The position numbers were made by a program, and so were the translations under genes. The notes under the pieces were generated by a model that searched no databases, was not told the origin of the DNA, and was given only the letters and a program-made list of their open reading frames with translations. From UBA9715 sp964553375 (GTDB lineage: Bacteria; Actinomycetota; Coriobacteriia; Coriobacteriales; Eggerthellaceae), in assembly GCA_964553375.1 (NCBI GenBank), contig CAZKKN010000004.1, positions 1 to 64,000 of the forward strand: a stretch of DNA of 64,000 nucleotides, written 5' to 3'. Positions 61,129-64,000 of the stretch are shown here, one piece after another. Numbering within the stretch: the stretch's first letter is position 1; the number at the start of each line of letters is the position of its first letter.

Positions 61129-61314
61129 AGGGCATCCCTCCCGGCGCTCTTTTCCTTATGCTATCAGGGGATTTGCCCAGCCGCTCTGCCACAGGGGAGC
61201 TGCAACCGAACCGTTAAGCCGCCTTCGCGGGTGAACGCTTGGTGACAAAGCCCGCTGCAGCGGCCGGGGACGGCTCATTGCCGTATCATGGAGAAAAGCG
61301 AACACGGGGATGCC
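61129..61314. promoter_or_regulatory. Divergent promoter region, antiporter and UbiB-family genes
   Basis: The 186-base gap must hold the promoters of both divergent genes. I see no perfect hexamer pair, only a TAGCAT on the minus strand near 61151. No reading frame is convincing. Confidence 0.3.
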
Positions 61315-63096
61315 ATGGAAGCCTTCGAACTGATACTATTCCTTCTTGCCGCGGTGGTGGCTTCATCGGTATTGGATAAGCTGCTTCCCAGCCTGTCGCT
61401 GCCCTTGGTGCAGATAGCCCTCGGTGCGCTCATCGCCATCTTCGTCTCCACCCCCTTCGAAAGCGGCATCGACCCGGAGCTGCTGCTCATCCTCTTTATC
61501 GCGCCGCTCCACTTCAACGAGTCGCGCCATGCGGATTCAGGTGCTCTTTGGGCCAATCGTTGGGGTATCGCCTCCCTGGCCGTGGGCCTCGTCATCGCCA
61601 TCACCCTTTGCCTGGGCGCCACCCTTCACGCACTTCTGCCTGCGATGCCCTTGGCATTGGCCTTCGCCCTGGGGGGCGCCATGGGATCCACCGATGCACC
61701 CGCCGTGACCTCGCTTTCCAAGGATTACCGCTTCGGGAAGCGCCACCAGACCCTCCTGATGGGCGAAGCGCTTTTCAATGACGTCACCGGCACGGTGATC
61801 TTCCAGATGGCCATCGGGTTCGCCGTTTCAGGCGCCCTATCCTTAGCCCATGCCGGCGAGGAATTCGCCCTGGACCTCTTCGGCGGCTTTTTCGGCGGAG
61901 CGCTCATGGGGGCTGTGGCCTGGGGCATCCTGGAGCTGATGCGCCGCAAGGGCTTGGATAATCCCACCGTCCACGTAACCTTGGAGCTGCTTTTGCCCTT
62001 CGTGATCTACCTCATCGCCAAGCAACTGCACATCGGAGCCGTGATCGCCGTAGTGGCCTCGGGCCTCGTGCTTTCGCTTCTCCCCCATCGCCACAACGTT
62101 CAATCGGCCCGCCAGCGCTTGCAATCGGCCGGGGTCTGGAAAACCATCGAATTCATCTTGAACGGCGTGATATTCGTGATCTTGGGCATGCAGCTGCCGC
62201 GGGTGCTGCAGCCGGCAGCCGAGGGTTCCTTGGCCAGCTCGGCGATGCTGATCGCCATCATGGTGGTGCTCCTGGTCGTTTTGGAAGGGGTGCGCTTCCT
62301 CTGGATCGTCTGCATGGATGCGGTTGACGCGAAACGCAGAGGCGCGGCTTTGAGCACCCTGTTCACAGCCCCCAGCCTGAAAAGCGCCTTGGCCATGGCA
62401 TTCGCCGGCCCCAAAGGAGGCATCACGCTCTCGCTTCTGCTCACCATCCCGACCGCCTTCGCCAGCGGCGAGGCGCCGCTTGTGCGCGAGACGATCATCT
62501 CCATCGCCTCTGGCGTGATCCTGGGCACGCTCATCCTGGCCAACTTCGGCGTGCCGTTGCTCGTTTCCCACAAACACGAGACGCGAAAGACCCGGAAGCG
62601 GGTGGATTTGGAAGTGAGGCTCATCGAACGCGTCATGGAGTCCATCAAAGCGGATGCCCATATCACCGGAGCCGTGACGGCGAATGCACCGTTCGACGGC
62701 TCCACCGTAGATGAACCGGCCACGGTTATCGTGCTCAAACGCTATGCCGACCAGCTGGAAGACCTGCTGCCCCACGCCTCCCCGGAGCTGGCGGCTGAAG
62801 AACGGGCGCTGCTTGCGGAAGTGGATGAGCTCTACGGTCGCTTCGACGAGATAGCCGAGAGGATAGAGGGCTTTGACCAAGACCAAGACCAAGAAGAGCC
62901 TTCCAAGGAAAGCCCCTCGCTCACAGATCAGTTCCGGACCATGCGCGCCATCTACGATGCCGTTGAAGACGTGCAATCCCAGGCCCTGACGCGGGAGCTG
63001 GAATACATCAAGGAGATGCGCGCTACGGGTGCGCTTTCGCCCGATCACGCCAAGGAATTGCGCAACGACGTCTACATCCAACAGCTCACGCTTTAG
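61315..63096 (+). CDS. CPA1-family Na+/H+ antiporter
   Basis: This 593-residue protein has about twelve helices (residues 1-415) with the CPA1 motif GEALFNDVTGTVIFQ (Asn-Asp pair in the ion site) and GGAMGSTDAPAVTSL. A cytoplasmic C-terminal part of nearly 180 residues is helical and acidic, with EEPSKESPS, and could be regulatory. NhaP-type antiporters exchange Na+ or K+ for protons. The start ATG 61315-61317 has GGGGA four bases upstream; an ATG nine codons earlier lacks a site. Confidence 0.88.
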   Translation: MEAFELILFLLAAVVASSVLDKLLPSLSLPLVQIALGALIAIFVSTPFESGIDPELLLILFIAPLHFNESRHADSGALWANRWGIASLAVGLVIAITLCLGATLHALLPAMPLALAFALGGAMGSTDAPAVTSLSKDYRFGKRHQTLLMGEALFNDVTGTVIFQMAIGFAVSGALSLAHAGEEFALDLFGGFFGGALMGAVAWGILELMRRKGLDNPTVHVTLELLLPFVIYLIAKQLHIGAVIAVVASGLVLSLLPHRHNVQSARQRLQSAGVWKTIEFILNGVIFVILGMQLPRVLQPAAEGSLASSAMLIAIMVVLLVVLEGVRFLWIVCMDAVDAKRRGAALSTLFTAPSLKSALAMAFAGPKGGITLSLLLTIPTAFASGEAPLVRETIISIASGVILGTLILANFGVPLLVSHKHETRKTRKRVDLEVRLIERVMESIKADAHITGAVTANAPFDGSTVDEPATVIVLKRYADQLEDLLPHASPELAAEERALLAEVDELYGRFDEIAERIEGFDQDQDQEEPSKESPSLTDQFRTMRAIYDAVEDVQSQALTRELEYIKEMRATGALSPDHAKELRNDVYIQQLTL

Positions 63097-63155
63097 GGCG
63101 CTTTAAGATAGGAACACCACTGCAGAGCCCTGCGCCAACGCCGTCTCAGCGCGCA

Positions 63156-63434
63156 TCATGCGGGATCGGCTGTATTGAGAGCTAGGGCGCAACGCTGCAA
63201 TCGCGCAATGACCTCGGAATCCATATCGTCCCGGAATTCCCCGCCCTCCTCAAGCAGCCGCTCGGCCTCTATGCACTCGCGGATGAAGGCTTCCTGCTGC
63301 GCATCTATCATGGCCCGGTCCCGCGCTGCCTGAAGGCAAAGATCCAAGTCGGTGGTCTGACCCACTCGCCACAGATGCAAAGTGACCAGCCGAACCGAAC
63401 CCTGGAAACGCTGAACGGCAGAGACCTCGCTCAT
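63156..63434 (-). CDS. Small protein coupled to Ppx/GppA gene
   Basis: This 92-residue protein is acidic and helix-rich (EAFIRECIEAERLLEEGGEF) and matches no family known to me. It overlaps the Ppx/GppA gene by four bases (ATGA), so translation is coupled. GGAGGGG lies nine bases before the ATG. A role with polyphosphate or (p)ppGpp metabolism is suggested only by context. Confidence 0.68.
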   Translation of the reverse strand: MSEVSAVQRFQGSVRLVTLHLWRVGQTTDLDLCLQAARDRAMIDAQQEAFIRECIEAERLLEEGGEFRDDMDSEVIARLQRCALALNTADPA

Positions 63435-64000
63435 GAGCGCTTCCCCTCCGCTGCGTTTCGCTTCGTCATGGTATGGATGAGGAATCCCTCGCGAACCCCA
63501 TAGCGACAGATCTCGATGCGCTTGGCATCGAAGGTTTCCAGAAGCAAGTCCACCATGGCCAAACCGCAACCTATGGTGTGGAGCCTATCGGGCACTGCCT
63601 GAGCCGCCTTGTGGGCGAAACGGCTGCGGTCCTCGGTGAGCATGGCCAGGAGGCGTGCCACATCGGAACGCTCCACCCGTCGCGGCACCTTGACAGCCCC
63701 TTCTATGGCACCCAGCATCTTCGCCACCGCTCGCACACTGCCACCCACCCCATAAAGGGTATCGTGACGGAAGTCGCTGAGGCCCTCTGTGGCCTCCAAA
63801 CGCTTGCGCAAGGCTTTCCTGATCTTCTCGGTTTCCCGCTTGGTGGGCAGCACCATCTTCACGTACTGGGCGTAGGAAGACACGCTTCCTTGATCGAGAC
63901 TCAGGGCCCGTTTTCCCTGGCCACCGCGGATATCCACGAGCTCCGTGGAGCCGCCGCCTATATCGATGAGCGTACCGTCTCCGATGTCGTATTCGCAAGC
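63431..64000 (-). CDS. Ppx/GppA phosphatase, 3' part
   Basis: The gene enters from the right edge. The visible 189 residues include the ASKHA phosphate-binding motif LIDIGGGSTELVDI near the edge and LYGVGGSVRAVAKML, which match exopolyphosphatase/pppGpp pyrophosphatase. About 110-130 N-terminal residues are off the window. A decision between Ppx and GppA cannot be made; C-terminal HD domain is absent, so it is the short form. It is followed by a coupled small gene. Confidence 0.87.
   Translation of the reverse strand, partial: ACEYDIGDGTLIDIGGGSTELVDIRGGQGKRALSLDQGSVSSYAQYVKMVLPTKRETEKIRKALRKRLEATEGLSDFRHDTLYGVGGSVRAVAKMLGAIEGAVKVPRRVERSDVARLLAMLTEDRSRFAHKAAQAVPDRLHTIGCGLAMVDLLLETFDAKRIEICRYGVREGFLIHTMTKRNAAEGKRS

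Noticed and set aside
1..64000. CRISPR arrays, insertion sequences, prophage genes or integrases
   Set aside because: I saw no transposase, integrase, cas gene or regularly spaced short repeat; the only sizable repeat is the 105-bp array.

Overview
This 64 kb window comes from a GC-rich (by eye about 60%) bacterial chromosome with densely packed, translationally coupled genes and AGGAGG-type ribosome binding sites. Four features point to an anaerobic, gut-type member of the Coriobacteriia, probably Eggerthellaceae: a FabK-based fatty acid operon with a fused AccD-AccA protein, a CstA transporter, a 2-hydroxyacyl-CoA dehydratase/activase-like module, and secreted proteins carrying DUF5648-like repeats. 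The taxonomic placement is inference; no rRNA is present. I see no prophage, insertion sequence, CRISPR array or restriction system.

Layout. 1-9.6 kb (minus strand): start of rpmJ, infA with a long leader, an rRNA/tRNA 2'-O-methyltransferase, a tail-anchored coiled-coil protein, and addB-addA. 9.5-16.8 kb (minus): an orphan LytTR response regulator, an M20 dipeptidase, an L,D-transpeptidase, tRNA-Leu(CAA), cstA with a small upstream partner, and class I fructose-bisphosphate aldolase. 16.8-19.0 kb: a 105-bp tandem repeat ending in a large inverted repeat, followed by TM2, PRC-barrel and YtxH genes. 19.1-24.3 kb (minus): serS, a membrane protein, a small HxxEH protein, an aminotransferase and ddl. 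24.4-25.6 kb (plus): a small membrane protein and a pyridoxamine kinase. 25.6-31.0 kb: an unusual membrane Ser/Thr kinase, a lipoprotein and a PurF-like enzyme without its glutaminase cysteine. 31-34.3 kb: a WYL regulator, two secreted proteins and a candidate small RNA with a strong intrinsic terminator. 35.6-39.6 kb (minus): a compact type IV pilus-like locus with PilT as its only ATPase. 39.8-43.3 kb (plus): a transglutaminase lipoprotein and a CtpE-like P-type ATPase. 43.3-46.6 kb (minus): a three-gene dehydratase/activase-like module. 46.6-50.2 kb (minus): brnQ, an anchored exoprotein and fabH. 50.3-57.4 kb (plus): acpP-fabK-fabD-fabG-fabF-fabZ-accDA. 57.4-64 kb: radical SAM, PF06541-type membrane protein, UbiB-family kinase, CPA1 antiporter, a small coupled gene and a truncated Ppx/GppA gene.

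The fatty acid cluster is a nearly complete type II synthase: carboxyltransferase, malonyl transfer, condensation, reduction, dehydration and enoyl reduction. FabH initiates from the opposite strand, and the biotin carboxylase and biotin carrier genes are missing from the window. Remarkably, the AccD-AccA protein starts with a degenerate copy of the biotin carboxylase N-terminal domain. Other points of interest are a kinase whose N-lobe is split by about 285 acidic residues, a UbiB kinase with its own insert, a PurF-like protein that keeps its iron-sulfur cysteines but lost Cys1, a stand-alone HxxEH protein resembling the cyanophycin synthetase N-domain in a Ddl/aminotransferase operon, and an unassigned structured RNA at 33.1 kb.
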